64,000 nt of DNA, from positions 1 to 64,000 of the forward strand of contig CBFIHP010000004.1 of the NCBI GenBank assembly GCA_965662355.1, in the 5' to 3' direction. Under the pieces are notes generated by a model. That model saw nothing but the letters and a program-made list of their open reading frames with translations, did not search any database and was not told where the DNA came from. This stretch comes from GCA-2683825 sp965662355 (GTDB lineage: Bacteria; Planctomycetota; UBA1135; GCA-002686595). How positions within the stretch are numbered: position 1 is the stretch's first letter; each line of letters starts with the position of its first letter. Made by a program: the position numbers and the translations under genes. Shown in pieces: positions 1 to 7,983 of this stretch.

Positions 1-11
1 AAACAGGGGCT

Positions 12-1448
12 TTGCGTAAGGTCGCGCCGGTGGAGGGAGAAAGCCGAAAAGAGGGTCGGTGGGCCGCGGCGATCTTCGCCGTCCTGTTCGCGCTTTTCTT
101 CGTTCTGCGCCAGGAATCGTACTGGAGTGATGCCCGCCACTTGATCCGCTCGGTGAACGAAGGGCTCCTGCAACGCCACCACTTCGCCTACCCTTCGATC
201 GCGTACGGGTTCCATCGGCTGACGACCCTCTTCGGCAACACGGAAGCGAAGCTCTCGTTGCAGCTTTTGTCCGCTCTTTCGGGAGCCGTAAGCGGGGCTC
301 TGCTCTTCCTCACCGCTCGCCGCCTTGGCTTCGATCTGTACGTCGCGCTTGTGGGCGTGGCGCTCATGTGTTTTAGCCCGGTGGTTTCGTTCTACGCCAC
401 CTGCGTCGAAGTGCACGCACTGCAACTTGCCTTCGCAACGGGGGCAACGTACTGGGCGGTTTGCCAACGGGATGCGGATTCACGTTCCGCGGTCGTCGCG
501 GCACTGTTTCTCACCGGTATCTTCGGGTCCCACATGGCGGGCCTTCTCTGGGGTCCGGCGCTGCTCGTCTTCGTTTGCTGGAGCGGCGCGAAGCCGCGGC
601 TTCCGCGCCATGCCCTCGGCGGCGTCGCTGTCATGCTCCTGGCAGCGCTCGGTTGGTGCCTCGCGAACCCCGGAAGCGGAGGAGAAGGCCAGACGCACAT
701 CGGACGGAGCCTTCAGGACCTCTTGACCGTGATCCGCCCGAAGGTGCTCTATGCCACGCTGCTGACTCCGACCGGGATCCTGTGGATCGGTGGCTTACTC
801 ACGCTCTTCACGTTCCGCCGCCGTTGGCGTGAGCTGCTACGACACCCATTGCCCCTGGCTACGGTGGTGCTCTTGGCCTGCATGCTGCCCTTCGCCGGGA
901 CGCTGCGCACCCCCGAACGAGGCGCCTACTACATCACTCTGGTCTTGCCGCTGAGCCTGATGACCTGCCACCTGATACAGCAAGCGAATCCTGGCCTGCG
1001 ACGGTTGGTTCCCCTGGTACTTCTGCTGCAGATCTTTCTCGGTGCCAAGCAATACTACGAATGGGAGCTCGCCTACCCCGGATCCGAGTGGATTCCAGCC
1101 CTGCAGGAGCAAACAGGCGAGAAGGGGATCATCATCGCCAAGGAGCTCTGGGAATGGAACGCGATCCAGTTCCACACGAAGCTCACGAGCATCAGCCCGT
1201 CCATGCCGCAGCGACCGAACAGTACGATCGCTTCACGCGGCGAGGACGTGATCGTGCGCATGATGAACATCGAGCGCAAGCGCGGCGGCACTCTCGGCGT
1301 CACGCGGAACTTCTGGGAATCCAGCGATCCCCTGGAGGTTCGCTGGCAAGAGCTCCTGCGCCAGAACTTCGGCGAGCCCATCGAGGGCAGCCGACCCGAA
1401 TTCCTCATGTTCGCGAACCACGGGCCGGAGCGAAGGGAAAGCGACTAG
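12..1448 (+). CDS. Polytopic membrane protein, probable GT-C-fold glycosyltransferase (GT39/DUF2723-like)
   Basis: About 478 residues with roughly ten hydrophobic segments spread over the first 350 residues, followed by a soluble C-terminal tail of about 120 residues. The first segment is followed by a loop containing Trp-Ser-Asp-Ala-Arg, an acidic residue placed where GT-C enzymes carry the catalytic Asp of the first extracytoplasmic loop. This layout fits a lipid-linked-sugar glycosyltransferase of the PMT/ArnT or DUF2723 type acting at the membrane, but I see no family-specific signature beyond that. The reading frame opens with TTG 12 bases into the window, after AGGGG, so the true start could lie upstream and the gene may be partial at its 5' end. 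It ends about 325 bp before the next gene and is not obviously in an operon. Confidence 0.6.
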   Translation: MRKVAPVEGESRKEGRWAAAIFAVLFALFFVLRQESYWSDARHLIRSVNEGLLQRHHFAYPSIAYGFHRLTTLFGNTEAKLSLQLLSALSGAVSGALLFLTARRLGFDLYVALVGVALMCFSPVVSFYATCVEVHALQLAFATGATYWAVCQRDADSRSAVVAALFLTGIFGSHMAGLLWGPALLVFVCWSGAKPRLPRHALGGVAVMLLAALGWCLANPGSGGEGQTHIGRSLQDLLTVIRPKVLYATLLTPTGILWIGGLLTLFTFRRRWRELLRHPLPLATVVLLACMLPFAGTLRTPERGAYYITLVLPLSLMTCHLIQQANPGLRRLVPLVLLLQIFLGAKQYYEWELAYPGSEWIPALQEQTGEKGIIIAKELWEWNAIQFHTKLTSISPSMPQRPNSTIASRGEDVIVRMMNIERKRGGTLGVTRNFWESSDPLEVRWQELLRQNFGEPIEGSRPEFLMFANHGPERRESD

Positions 1449-1773
1449 AATCGCCAGGATGCTGACACGCGGGTCGCATCGCCGAGACGCCAGGGGCGCA
1501 CCCCGGATCACGCGATGCAATGAAACTCCAGAGAGGGTGAAACTTCTCGCGTGTTTCGGCGCTCATCAAGCTGAAAGATGCCCTCCCCAACCGCGTTTAC
1601 GATTCTCTGCCAAATATCGAAGCTCTGTTGAATCACAACGCTTGCATCGAAATGACGGTGCTTCGCGGCGTTTCCCCTGGCGAAGTTCCGAGGAGCGCCC
1701 TTACCATCTGGAACTCGAAGTCAGGGGGGGCAGGCCCCCAGGGAAGCTACGCAAAGCCCAAAACCGAACAGTC
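1449..1773. other. Gene-poor stretch upstream of the secreted-protein gene
   Basis: No convincing gene. The frame of the downstream gene stays open back to an ATG at 1459, but the extra 105 residues are Arg/Pro/Ser-rich and unlike a protein, and they precede an obvious signal peptide. I therefore read this as a leader or promoter region. I did not find a promoter I could defend. Confidence 0.5.
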
Positions 1774-3387
1774 ATGTTTAAACGGTACAGCCTTCTCGCA
1801 GCCGGTCTGACCATGGTCAGCCTCGCTGGCGCCACCACAGCCCTCCCCCAGGTTCCGGATGTCATCGTCTACGACATCGGTGTCAACGGCATCGACACCA
1901 ACAACATTCAATACTGGGGTACGAACACGACAGGAACGATCGCCGCCTACAACTTCGCGACGCAGTCCTGCAACGCTGGCACGGCAGAGCTCGATTGGTT
2001 CACGGGCGTGGGCGAATCTCGCCACCCTGTCATCGGACAGAACATGTTCCGCATCAAGGACGGTCGCATCGAACACATCGGCCAAAGCTGGTTGAAGCAC
2101 GGCTTCTGTGCCGTCAACGAGTTCGAGTCCGAGTGCGGTAGCTGTCAAACCACGCCCTGTGACACGCTCGGTATCGGCTGCGCCGACACCTACTGGGCCG
2201 CGTTGAACGACGGTCGCAGTGGCAAGTCAAAACGCTTCGTCAACACCACCGATGGCACGCACGTCGAAGGTGGCGGTCAGCCCACCGGTGGCAGCATCGT
2301 GCGCGGCCGCCTGCAAGTCCGCACAGAGGACATCGACCCCGCGCAGAACGCGGGCGCCGAGTGGGTCATCGAAGGCCAGTATGTCACGGCCGACGACACC
2401 CTGGCCGGTAACGGACACAACAACGCCTCGTGGCGTCGCCTGCAGGTCAACTCCATCGACAGCGTCCAGGGTGGAGGCCCAACCCACCGTGAAGACCCGG
2501 CCATCTACGCCTGGCAACACTTCGATCCCGAGGTCGAAATCCAGCGCGTCGACAACACCGAGGGCGCCTTCACGACGCACTACTTCCTCGGCTATCGTGT
2601 GACCCAGGTTGCACCGCGGCGTTTCCAATACGAGTACGCGCTCCAGAACTTGACCTCTTCGCAGTGCGCCAACTCGATCTCGATCCCGCACGACCCCACC
2701 GCGACGCTCACGAACGCAGGCTTCCACGGCTCGCGCTACCACTCCGGTGATCCCTTCGACCAGACGCCGTGGCCGGCCTCGGAAACCGGCACGACGATGG
2801 ATTGGTCCACGGACTCGTTCGCCACCAACCCGGACGCGAACGCACTGCGTTGGGGAACGCTCTACAACTTCTCCTTCGAGGCGAATACGCCGCCCGAAGA
2901 CGGTCAGGTCACGATCGGGCTCTTCGCCCCCGGCACGAACTCCTCGATGGTGGTCACGCGAGTGCCCGTCCCCTCCGAGTTCATCCTGCTGGACGACCTC
3001 GACCAGGCTTCAGGGCCGCCCCCCACGGGCCCGACGGTCATCGCTCCGCTCGTGGTCTCCCGTAACGGAACCAACGTCAACCAAATGGCTCTGCAGCAGG
3101 ATGCCCCGGCCACCATTGGCGAATTCTGGCGCGGCAGCCTGTCCCTGGGCACGAACAGCCTCTTGATCATCGGCCAAGGCGGCGCGACCGATGGGCTCTT
3201 CAACCACCTGGGCGAGATTCTGGTTCTTCCGCCGTATCAGACGCTCTCGCCGCTGGAAGGCAGCTTCCAGTTCCGCGTTCCGCGCAACGCGGCACTCGTG
3301 GGTACGACCGTGCACCTGCAAGGTGCGGCCCAGACCGACGAGGGCTGGCGCTTCACCAACGCGCTCGACGTGACCGTCGGAATGTAG
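1774..3387 (+). CDS. Large secreted protein with lineage-type C-terminal domain
   Basis: About 537 residues. I chose the ATG at 1774 because it gives a clean signal peptide (MFKRYSLLAAGLTMVS, cleavage near an Ala-Thr-Thr-Ala region). The in-frame ATG at 1459 would bury that signal behind 105 non-protein-like residues. The mature part begins with a Val-Ile-Val-Tyr-Asp-Ile-Gly segment and contains a Cys-rich patch (CGSCQTTPCDTLGIGC). It has no catalytic motif I recognise. The last ~110 residues start with Ser-Arg-Asn-Gly-Thr-Asn-Val-Asn and end with Thr-Asn-Ala-Leu-Asp-Val-Thr-Val-Gly. They belong to the same C-terminal domain seen on four other exported proteins in this window (see findings). 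It is a single gene with its own strong terminator. Function unknown; probably extracellular or cell surface. Confidence 0.8.
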   Translation: MFKRYSLLAAGLTMVSLAGATTALPQVPDVIVYDIGVNGIDTNNIQYWGTNTTGTIAAYNFATQSCNAGTAELDWFTGVGESRHPVIGQNMFRIKDGRIEHIGQSWLKHGFCAVNEFESECGSCQTTPCDTLGIGCADTYWAALNDGRSGKSKRFVNTTDGTHVEGGGQPTGGSIVRGRLQVRTEDIDPAQNAGAEWVIEGQYVTADDTLAGNGHNNASWRRLQVNSIDSVQGGGPTHREDPAIYAWQHFDPEVEIQRVDNTEGAFTTHYFLGYRVTQVAPRRFQYEYALQNLTSSQCANSISIPHDPTATLTNAGFHGSRYHSGDPFDQTPWPASETGTTMDWSTDSFATNPDANALRWGTLYNFSFEANTPPEDGQVTIGLFAPGTNSSMVVTRVPVPSEFILLDDLDQASGPPPTGPTVIAPLVVSRNGTNVNQMALQQDAPATIGEFWRGSLSLGTNSLLIIGQGGATDGLFNHLGEILVLPPYQTLSPLEGSFQFRVPRNAALVGTTVHLQGAAQTDEGWRFTNALDVTVGM

Positions 3388-3414
3388 GACCGGCGCTTCC
3401 ACGCTACAGACAAG

Positions 3415-3450
3415 AAGGCCGAGCCTCCGGAGTGGGGTTCGGCCTTTTTT
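3415..3450 (+). terminator. Rho-independent terminator after the secreted-protein gene
   Basis: An 11-bp stem (AAGGCCGAGCC at 3415-3425 with GGTTCGGCCTT at 3436-3446, one G-U pair) with a 10-nt loop, running into six consecutive T at 3445-3450. It lies 28 nt after the TAG at 3385-3387 and just before the stop of the convergent gene. The opposite strand has a weaker T tract, so it may work both ways. Confidence 0.85.
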
Positions 3451-3462
3451 CTATCGAGTCCG

Positions 3463-4428
3463 TCAGCGCCATGTGCCGTTCAACACCGAAGCCAGGAGTT
3501 CGGTGTCGATGTTCCCTCCGGAGACGACACAGACGATGGGACCTTCCCCGGCTCGACCGGAGAGTGCGGCCGCCAGGGAAACGGCACCGGCGCCTTCGGG
3601 GACGACACAGTTGTGCTGGATCATGAGCTTCACGGCTTCGGCAGCCTCCGCGAGCGAAACCACGACCGTGCCGTCGATGCGATCACGCACCAGGGGCCAC
3701 ATGGCGCTCAGAACACTGCGCCCGCCGATCCCATCGATGAAGCTCGCCTCGTAGTCGATCGTGCGTATCTCCCCCGCCGCCATCGAAGCGCTCAAGGGTG
3801 CGGCGGTTTCGACTTCACAGGCGAGCACCCGGGCATCGGGCCGGCGCGCCTTCACGGCCACGGCGATTCCAGTCGATAGGCCGCCGCCACCGAAAGGCAC
3901 CAGGATCGTCGCCGCATTGGGCAGGTCTTCGAGGATCTCGAGACCGATCGTTCCGTTGCCGGCCATGACCCGGGGGTCGCATACCGGATGCAGAAAAAAG
4001 CCCGGGTCCCCTTCCACACGTCCGCTCTCGATGATGTCCCACCAGGTGGCAAAGGGCACCTTGCGTGCCGTACCTCCCAGGCGCGCGAGGGCCTCGAGCT
4101 TCGTTACTGGTGCGTGATCGGGAACGACCACCCGGCAGGCAAGGCCCATCTCACGCGCGCACCAGGCGACCCCCTGGGCCATGTTGCCGGCACTGGCGGT
4201 GACGACTCCGGCTTCGAGCGCACGCGGATCGGTCTGACGCAAGGCATTGCCTGCACCACGCAGCTTGAAGGATCGAATCGGCTGCAGGTTCTCGAGCTTG
4301 AGATGAATCGGCGTGTCGGCGGGACCCCGATAGGGCACCAGAGGCGTTCGCAGAGCGAGCCCATCCAGCCTTTCGCGGGCAGCCTCGATCTCGGCGATCG
4401 TCGGAGCGCGGAGTTCAGAGCGGGGCAT
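3463..4428 (-). CDS. PLP-dependent threonine/serine dehydratase-family enzyme (EutB-like)
   Basis: 321 residues, a fold-type II PLP enzyme. SFKLRGA near residue 53 carries the Schiff-base lysine, SAGNMAQG near residue 80 is the substrate carboxylate loop, and a glycine loop (FGGGGLSTGIA) near residue 180 binds the PLP phosphate. There is no C-terminal regulatory ACT domain, so this is the short catabolic or specialised type. Its start overlaps the end of the upstream ornithine-cyclodeaminase-like gene by 14 bp, so the two are almost certainly co-translated. The pairing matches EutB (hydroxyectoine/threonine-dehydratase-like) with EutC in ectoine degradation, but the hydrolase and deacetylase genes of that pathway are not here. 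Other 3-hydroxyamino-acid dehydratase activities (threonine, serine, 3-hydroxyaspartate) are equally possible. Confidence 0.85.
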   Translation of the reverse strand: MPRSELRAPTIAEIEAARERLDGLALRTPLVPYRGPADTPIHLKLENLQPIRSFKLRGAGNALRQTDPRALEAGVVTASAGNMAQGVAWCAREMGLACRVVVPDHAPVTKLEALARLGGTARKVPFATWWDIIESGRVEGDPGFFLHPVCDPRVMAGNGTIGLEILEDLPNAATILVPFGGGGLSTGIAVAVKARRPDARVLACEVETAAPLSASMAAGEIRTIDYEASFIDGIGGRSVLSAMWPLVRDRIDGTVVVSLAEAAEAVKLMIQHNCVVPEGAGAVSLAAALSGRAGEGPIVCVVSGGNIDTELLASVLNGTWR

Positions 4429-5422
4429 CCGCGCGCCCCCCGAGGTCGACCTCGGTACCCACGCCCTTTCGTCGGGCTTCCTCCAGGAGAAAGTGCCCCG
4501 TCACGAGGTCCTCGACCGCGATACCGAGTGACTCGAAGAGCGTGATGTCCTCGGCTGCCATGCGGCCGGGCAACGACCCCGAGAGCACCTCGTGCAACTC
4601 GCCGAGGAGATGGCTCTCTTGAATCGCGCCCTCCCCCAAGGGGATCAAGTAGTCGCCGGCTTCGTTCTCCGCGGACTCGCGCCGATCGGTGAATAGCCGC
4701 GCGCGCTGCACGGCGTCGGTATCGAGCTCGCGCGCCTTTTTCATGCAAGCACCGGCGGCATTGATGTGGCAACCGGGCGCCAACCATTCGCCGAAGAGCA
4801 CGGGATCGTTGCTGGAAGTCGCCGTACAGACGATCGATGCGCCTTCGACGGCTTCGCGTGCCGATGCCGCGGCCACGACCGTTATCCCGTGGCGTTTGCT
4901 TTCGATCTCTGCGAAGGCTCGAACTCGCTCGGCGGTCCGGCTGTAGACGCGCGCTTCCTTGATGTCGCGGGCCACACACATCGCTTCGAGGTGCGTACGC
5001 GCCTGGACGCCCGAACCGAGCAGTGCCACAACGCTCGCGTCTTCGCGAGCGAGGGCTTGCGTGGCGACACCGCTGGCCGCGGCGGTTCGAATCGCCGTGA
5101 TCTCACTGGCGTCGAAGATGCCGAGCGGCAATCCATTAACCGGATCCTGCAACATCACGATTCCCTGGTGGGAATCGAACTCGGTGCCGTGATTCGCGTG
5201 GAAGACGCCCACGACCTTGAGGCCGACGGTCCGCGGTTCATCCAGAGCGCCGGGCATCATGCCGATCAAACCGCTTCCATCGCGAAAGAGCATGCCCTGG
5301 CGCAACGGGTTTTGCCCCGCGTCGCGTCCCAGAGTCAAGAGCGCCTTCTTGACGAGCTCCATGCAGGTGCCCATGGGTAGGAGTTGGCGGATCTCTTTTT
5401 GGCTCAGGATCAGAGTGCTCAT
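4415..5422 (-). CDS. Ornithine cyclodeaminase / mu-crystallin family protein (EutC-like)
   Basis: About 335 residues. I chose the ATG at 5422 (MSTLILSQKEI) rather than the one 36 bp upstream, because the family normally starts right at this strand. It also leaves 22 bp to the divergent gene. It contains the NAD(P)-binding VALLGSGVQARTHLEA motif near residue 120, a CTATSS strand, and the typical C-terminal SLGIAVEDL helix followed by Gly-x-Gly. Members convert ornithine to proline, reduce imines, dehydrogenate alanine, or take part in ectoine breakdown (EutC); the sequence alone does not choose between them. The downstream dehydratase-like gene overlaps its end by 14 bp, which supports a shared pathway for a 3-hydroxy or 2,4-diamino acid. 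No Shine-Dalgarno is visible in the very short divergent gap. Confidence 0.85.
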   Translation of the reverse strand: MSTLILSQKEIRQLLPMGTCMELVKKALLTLGRDAGQNPLRQGMLFRDGSGLIGMMPGALDEPRTVGLKVVGVFHANHGTEFDSHQGIVMLQDPVNGLPLGIFDASEITAIRTAAASGVATQALAREDASVVALLGSGVQARTHLEAMCVARDIKEARVYSRTAERVRAFAEIESKRHGITVVAAASAREAVEGASIVCTATSSNDPVLFGEWLAPGCHINAAGACMKKARELDTDAVQRARLFTDRRESAENEAGDYLIPLGEGAIQESHLLGELHEVLSGSLPGRMAAEDITLFESLGIAVEDLVTGHFLLEEARRKGVGTEVDLGGRADAPL

Positions 5423-5444
5423 CGGTGATAGGGTACGGCCGCCG

Positions 5445-6395
5445 ATGGAGACGCGCATACAACGTCCTCTTTTGGAGGAAATCGAAGCCGCCGTCGAAGT
5501 GCTGCGGGAGGTCGTGATCCCGACACCGCTCGTCCCCTACGGCGAGCCCGACGCACGGATCTGGTTGAAGCCGGAGATCCACCAGCGCGTGGGCTCGTTC
5601 AAGATCCGCGGTGTCTACCACGCCGTGGCCCGCATGGCGCAGGCCGAGCGTGCCCGCGGTATCTCGACCGTCAGCGCCGGCAACACCGCCCAGGCCCTCG
5701 CATGGTGCGGCCGCCACTTCGGCGTCGAGGCACGCAGCCTGATGCCGGAGGGCGCGCCGCAGACGAAGATCGATGCGGTCCGGAACCTGGGAGGCACCCC
5801 GGTACTGGTCCCCGTGGAGGAGGTCTTTCGCTTCCTCAAGGAGCACGGTTGGCAGCGCGAGCCCTATGCCTTCGTCCACCCCTGGATCGAGCGCGAGGTC
5901 ATGATCGGCCACGGAACCCTGGGGCTCGAAATCGTCCAGCAACTGCCCGATGTGGCGACGGTCTACGTGCCCGTCGGTGGCGGAGGGCTCCTGGGCGGGG
6001 TCGGACCGGCCCTGCGAGCCCTGCGGCCCGGTGTCCGCATCGTCGCCGTCGAACCGGAGGGCTGTCCCTCGTTCCACGCGGCGCGGAAAGCGGGGCACCC
6101 GGTCGACGTCCCCTGTGAGACCCTGTGCGACGGGGTGGCCGTGCCCTACATCACCGACGAGATGTTCCCCTACCTGAGCGAGCTGGTCGACGACATCGTG
6201 CTCGTCCCGGAGAAACGCGTGCGCGCCACGATTCGCCGGCTAGCGGCCCGAAACCGAATCATCAGCGAGGGCTCCGGGGCCCTCGCGGCCGCGGCCGCCG
6301 AGAGCGAGGGCGGGGCGGGGCCCGCGGTGGCGATCGTCACCGGTGGCAGCATCGACCTTCCGAAGCTGAGCGCCATCCTCGCCGAAGGGGATTGA
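5445..6395 (+). CDS. Second PLP-dependent threonine/serine dehydratase-family enzyme
   Basis: 316 residues starting at METRIQRPLLEEI. The frame is open back to 5217, but those residues lie antisense to the cyclodeaminase gene and do not look like protein. SFKIRGVYHAV near residue 50 holds the PLP lysine, SAGNTAQA follows near residue 80, and VGGGGLLGGVG near residue 175 is the phosphate loop. A C-terminal ISEGSGALAAAA segment is typical of serine/threonine dehydratases, and no ACT domain is present. It is a clear paralogue of the enzyme at 3463-4428 but on the other strand, 22 bp from the start of the cyclodeaminase gene. Both transcription units could therefore share one control region. The two dehydratases may act on different hydroxy amino acids. 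Confidence 0.85.
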   Translation: METRIQRPLLEEIEAAVEVLREVVIPTPLVPYGEPDARIWLKPEIHQRVGSFKIRGVYHAVARMAQAERARGISTVSAGNTAQALAWCGRHFGVEARSLMPEGAPQTKIDAVRNLGGTPVLVPVEEVFRFLKEHGWQREPYAFVHPWIEREVMIGHGTLGLEIVQQLPDVATVYVPVGGGGLLGGVGPALRALRPGVRIVAVEPEGCPSFHAARKAGHPVDVPCETLCDGVAVPYITDEMFPYLSELVDDIVLVPEKRVRATIRRLAARNRIISEGSGALAAAAAESEGGAGPAVAIVTGGSIDLPKLSAILAEGD

Positions 6396-6417
6396 GCCGG
6401 ACCGAAGCGAGGCCCTC

Positions 6418-6873
6418 TCAGGGCTCCTGGCCGCTCTCGAATTTCGCGGCGGATCGTCGGCGCAGACGCTTCAGAGATGTTCCCTCAATCCCGAGTTTGG
6501 AGGCCAGCTGGTCCCTCTGACTTTCGAGGTAGCCCACCGCCCGCGCCAGGGTCGATTCGCGCTTGCGGGCCGCTTCGAGGCGGTCTTCCAGGCGATCGGC
6601 ATAGCGCTGAGAGCCGCGCTCGAGGCTCTCCGAAGCATCCAAACGGCCCTGAAGCCGAGCGACCTCGAGTTCGAGCGCGCGGCTGCGTTCGCGCTGCTCG
6701 ATCAACCAAGCGGTCGTTCGAGCATCGATGCGGGGGCGGGGGACGAGGTTGCGTTTGGAGGAGCTCACCTCCCCCGTCCTAGGGAATTGAACTTCGAATG
6801 CAAGTACTTGCTCGGTCTCGCCATGGTTGGACAACACGCATTTCTTTCCGAGGGCTACAATCCACGTCCTCAC
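6418..6873 (-). CDS. Small coiled-coil protein, function unknown
   Basis: Up to 151 residues. From about residue 50 to 130 the sequence is a charged, heptad-rich helix (LELEVARLQGRLDASESL and similar), so a coiled coil is likely. The end is basic (RLRRRSAAKFE). There is no signal peptide and no enzyme motif. The start is uncertain: the ATG at 6873 is the longest choice, and the first 40 residues look weak, so an internal GTG/TTG start is possible. It ends 22 bp from the convergent dehydratase gene and its 5' end is 29 bp from the start of the divergent phosphoesterase. Could be cytosolic or DNA-associated. Confidence 0.5.
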   Translation of the reverse strand: MRTWIVALGKKCVLSNHGETEQVLAFEVQFPRTGEVSSSKRNLVPRPRIDARTTAWLIEQRERSRALELEVARLQGRLDASESLERGSQRYADRLEDRLEAARKRESTLARAVGYLESQRDQLASKLGIEGTSLKRLRRRSAAKFESGQEP

Positions 6874-6901
6874 CCCACGTGGTCACGCGGTCCCCCTCCT
6901 G

Positions 6902-7966
6902 ATGAAGCACGCCAGTAGAATCTGCCTGCCTGTCCTCACTTGGCTCGGCCTTTTCGCGGCCCCTTCATCTGCTGATACGTGGAGGATCATCGTTCTGCCC
7001 GATACGCAGAACTATGTGAACCTCGATAACGACTTAGATATGGACGGTACGTCCGACTATCTCCACCACTTCATGACCCAGATCAACTGGATCGTGGCGA
7101 ACCGGGAGGAAATGAACATCGTCTTCGTCAGCCATTGCGGCGACGTCGTCGAACACGTCGAGGTCGCTCCCCCCGCCGAAGAGTGGATGGACGCGGACCA
7201 GATCATGGGCATCCTTGACGGAGTCCTGCCTTACGGCGCCGTCGCGGGCAACCACGACATCCTGAACACCGGGCTCTTTCCGTTCAACTACATCACTTTC
7301 TTCGGGCCGTCGCGGTATGCGAATTACCCCTGGTATGGGGGTTCTTCGGTCAACGGCCTCAACCACTATCAGGAGTTCCAGTACAACGGCTCGTACGGTC
7401 GTTACCACTTCACGAACATCTCGATGCAGTGGCAGCTGCCCGGCACGGTCAACGACCCCTCCACCTCCATGGGGTGGGTTAAGGCCGTGATCGACAAGCA
7501 GAGAGCGCTCAGCAACATCATCATCACTACCCATGCGATGATCGACGTCGATGGCAGCTTCGGCACCGAGACCTTCGGCCTGGCCGACGAGAACACGCCC
7601 CAGGAGGTCGTCGACGAGCTCCTACGTCCCAACGCCCGCCCGATCGACCTGATCTTCAGCGCGCACTATCACCAACCCGGTGACGGTTCGGCCTTGAACT
7701 GGGTCCGCAACGTCCCGGTAATGCTGGCCAACTATCAGGACTTCCCCGAAGGGGGGATGGGCTACCTGAGAATCATCGAGTTCGTCGAGGGCGGAGGCAC
7801 CACGCTTCCGGATGCGATCAACATCCTCACGTATTCGCCGAGCATCGACAGCTACATGACGGATCCGGACAACCAGTTCACGTTCGAGTACGACTTCTAC
7901 AAGTTGCTGAACCCGCAACCGGACCCGACACCGCTGGCGCCTGGCAGAGGGCTCACTCCCCCCTGA
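6902..7966 (+). CDS. Exported calcineurin-like metallophosphoesterase
   Basis: 354 residues starting at the ATG at 6902, which opens a signal peptide (MKHASRICLPVLTWLG, cleavage near SSA-DTW). The longer frame back to 6827 would put 25 extra residues before it. The five blocks of a binuclear metallophosphoesterase are visible: PDTQNY (33-38), CGDVVEH near residue 80, GNHD near 115, a THAMID block near 215, and SAHYHQPGDG near 255. It should hydrolyse phosphomono- or diesters outside the cytoplasm; the substrate cannot be told. Compared with typical members it lacks extra C-terminal domains and ends in a Pro-rich tail. It stands alone, convergent with the long TPR gene (17 bp gap). Confidence 0.88.
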   Translation: MKHASRICLPVLTWLGLFAAPSSADTWRIIVLPDTQNYVNLDNDLDMDGTSDYLHHFMTQINWIVANREEMNIVFVSHCGDVVEHVEVAPPAEEWMDADQIMGILDGVLPYGAVAGNHDILNTGLFPFNYITFFGPSRYANYPWYGGSSVNGLNHYQEFQYNGSYGRYHFTNISMQWQLPGTVNDPSTSMGWVKAVIDKQRALSNIIITTHAMIDVDGSFGTETFGLADENTPQEVVDELLRPNARPIDLIFSAHYHQPGDGSALNWVRNVPVMLANYQDFPEGGMGYLRIIEFVEGGGTTLPDAINILTYSPSIDSYMTDPDNQFTFEYDFYKLLNPQPDPTPLAPGRGLTPP

Positions 7967-7983
7967 GGACGAAGCAAGGCGGA

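Noticed and set aside
1459..1773. Longer start for the secreted protein
   Set aside because: The extra 105 residues would precede a signal peptide; the start at 1774 is better.
3463..5422. Complete ectoine degradation operon
   Set aside because: Only EutB/EutC-like members; no hydrolase, deacetylase, dehydrogenase or regulator gene beside them.
5217..5444. Longer start for the second dehydratase
   Set aside because: Would overlap the divergent cyclodeaminase gene and add residues without protein character.
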